From assembly GCA_049509915.1 (NCBI GenBank), contig JBEKZL010000202.1, forward strand, positions 1 through 15,418: a DNA stretch of 15,418 bases, written 5' to 3'. The notes under the pieces were generated by a model. The model was not told the origin of the DNA, made no database searches, and saw only the letters and a list, made by a program, of their open reading frames with translations. This stretch comes from JBEKYD01 sp049509915. GTDB lineage: Bacteria > Acidobacteriota > Terriglobia > Bryobacterales > Bryobacteraceae. How positions within the stretch are numbered: the stretch's first letter is position 1; every line of letters starts with the position of its first letter. The position numbers were made by a program, and so were the translations under genes. Shown piece after piece: positions 14,454-15,418 of the stretch.

Positions 14454-14459
14454 GGCGCG

Positions 14460-14684
14460 TCAGGCCTTGAACTGGAAGGCCGGTTCGGTGGCCATGGCGA
14501 GCTTGACTTTGGCCAGGACGCCGGCGTTGTTGCGGATCCGTTCGCGCGCGAGGCGCAACTCTTCGGCCGGATCGGCCGTGGATTCGGCGGTAGACGAAGC
14601 GGGTGGTTGGGCCGGCAGGACCGAACCCAGGACGGCCGGGGCCAAAGCCGCCGCCAATTTCCGGCGGTTGAATTTCGCGCTCAT
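14460..14684 (-). CDS. Small Tat-signal protein preceding the amidase
   Basis: The product is 74 aa from ATG at 14682-14684. This start codon overlaps the aroE stop as ATGA and has GGAG 5 nt upstream. Residues 6-23 (NRRKLAAALAPAVLGSVL) look like a twin-arginine signal, followed by a Pro/Ser/Thr-rich stretch and an Arg/Glu-rich helix (AEELRLARERIRNNAGVLAK). It ends KVKLAMATEPAFQFKA. From memory, acidobacterial amidase genes are often preceded by a protein with this kind of MATEPAFxF C-terminus. No enzymatic domain is visible. It may be an accessory or anchoring partner of the amidase encoded 6 nt downstream, which is an inference from position only. Confidence 0.7.
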   Translation of the reverse strand: MSAKFNRRKLAAALAPAVLGSVLPAQPPASSTAESTADPAEELRLARERIRNNAGVLAKVKLAMATEPAFQFKA

Positions 14685-15418
14685 TTGGGCTCCAGTGCCT
14701 CCATGGCGGCTTTCAGCATGGCCTGGCGGGGCGCCGCTTCGCCGGTCCACAGCTCGAACTGGCGCACCGCCTGCTCCACGAACATCTCCACGCCGGGTAT
14801 CACCGCCTTACCCTGTTCGCGCGCATGCTTCACCAGGACCGTCTCCATAGGATTGTAGACCATATCGAAGACCACTTCGCCGGGGATGGCGCCGTCGAAG
14901 AAACATTCGTCCACTTTCGGGAACATGCCAAGCGGCGTGGCATGCACCACCACGTCGAACTTGCGGCCGTTCAACTGGTCGCGCAGCAACGGCTCGGCGC
15001 TGCAGACCTTGGCCAGGGCGCGCACCCGGTCGGGGTTGCGTCCGGTGATGGCCAACTTGGCGCCGGCATCGGACAGCGCAAAGGCCGCACCGCGCGCCGC
15101 GCCGCCGTTACCCACCACCAGCACGGAAGAATTGGGCAGGCGCAGTATGCGCGCCAGGGGAAGCGTGACGCCGGCTACGTCGGTGTTGGCGCCACGCCAC
15201 TTGCCGGCCTTGCGCCATACCGTGTTGACCGCGCCGATGCGTTTCGCCAGCGGGTCGACCGCGTCCAGGTAGCGGATGATCTTCTGCTTGTGCGGAATGG
15301 TGACGCTGAAACCGGCCAAAGGCAGTTTGGAGGCCAGCGAAAAGAAGTCTCTCAGATAGGCGGGCGTGACTAGAAACGGGAGGTAGACGGCGTCGATGCG
15401 GCGCGACTGGAAGGCGCG
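14681..15418 (-). CDS. aroE: Shikimate dehydrogenase (5' end outside window)
   Basis: The frame is open to the right edge, covering 245 residues before the stop at 14681. The visible N-terminus (AFQSRRIDAVYLPFLVTPAY) already matches AroE, so only about 25-30 residues are missing if it is a single-domain enzyme. A fused dehydroquinate dehydratase domain upstream cannot be excluded. It reduces 3-dehydroshikimate to shikimate with NADPH in aromatic amino acid synthesis, in the cytoplasm. Seen: FSVTIPHK with the catalytic Lys, GAVNTVW, GANTDVAG with the catalytic-type Asp, nucleotide loop VVGNGGAARGAA, HATPLGMFP, and C-terminal GVEMFVEQAVRQFELWTG. A TTG at 15317-15319 is internal and is not the start, because conserved sequence precedes it. 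Its stop overlaps the next start by 4 nt. Confidence 0.95.
   Translation of the reverse strand, partial: RAFQSRRIDAVYLPFLVTPAYLRDFFSLASKLPLAGFSVTIPHKQKIIRYLDAVDPLAKRIGAVNTVWRKAGKWRGANTDVAGVTLPLARILRLPNSSVLVVGNGGAARGAAFALSDAGAKLAITGRNPDRVRALAKVCSAEPLLRDQLNGRKFDVVVHATPLGMFPKVDECFFDGAIPGEVVFDMVYNPMETVLVKHAREQGKAVIPGVEMFVEQAVRQFELWTGEAAPRQAMLKAAMEALEPK

Overview
The window looks like chromosomal DNA of an acidobacterium from the Solibacter/Bryobacter group (order Bryobacterales). This is an inference from gene families. It has high GC, a diheme cytochrome of the photosynthetic-reaction-centre cytochrome c family with a beta-rich C-terminal domain, a DUF2934 protein, a two-subunit Tat-exported molybdenum hydroxylase, and many small exported proteins. 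There is no phage, integrase, CRISPR, tRNA or rRNA gene.

Layout, left to right. 1-827 (minus) is an FHA-domain signalling protein whose 3' end leaves the window. 828-1126 holds a decayed piece of a GMC oxidoreductase. 1127-2284 (plus) is an exported M19 dipeptidase-like protein. 2285-3490 is mostly non-coding but contains, on minus, a frameshifted small secreted protein (2326-2611) and a DUF2934 protein (2759-3172) with a promoter-like leader. 3491-5092 (minus) is nadB. 5236-6222 (minus) is an exported double-VOC (glyoxalase-fold) protein. 6272-7510 (plus) is maf followed tightly by a Phd-type antitoxin and a VapC toxin. 7560-11717 (minus) is a run of four genes: ABC ATPase, ABC-2 permease, [2Fe-2S] subunit and molybdopterin subunit of an isoquinoline-1-oxidoreductase-like hydroxylase. 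11718-11913 is a spacer with a REP-like palindrome and a tiny remnant of a REP-associated transposase. 11914-13002 (minus) is the diheme cytochrome. 13072-15418 (minus) is a coupled set: aroE (5' end outside the window), a small Tat-signal protein, and an amidase broken by a deletion.

The genes do not form one pathway. The housekeeping items are nadB (NAD synthesis), maf (nucleotide-pool sanitising) and aroE (shikimate pathway). The accessory items are periplasmic: dipeptidase-like, VOC, molybdenum hydroxylase, cytochrome and the small Tat protein.

The most striking feature is how many genes are visibly damaged within 15 kb. The amidase lost about 50 nt. The small secreted protein carries one extra base in a G4 run. 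The permease lost its stop codon to a perfect 13-bp tandem duplication. Two gene remnants (GMC oxidoreductase, RAYT transposase) lie in spacers. A G9 tract in the DUF2934 gene may be a further unstable site. A second pattern is that dipeptidase, nadB and maf each have a TAnnnT box ending exactly 8 nt before the start codon and no Shine-Dalgarno sequence, which suggests leaderless transcripts. I did not find a clearly new multi-gene system.
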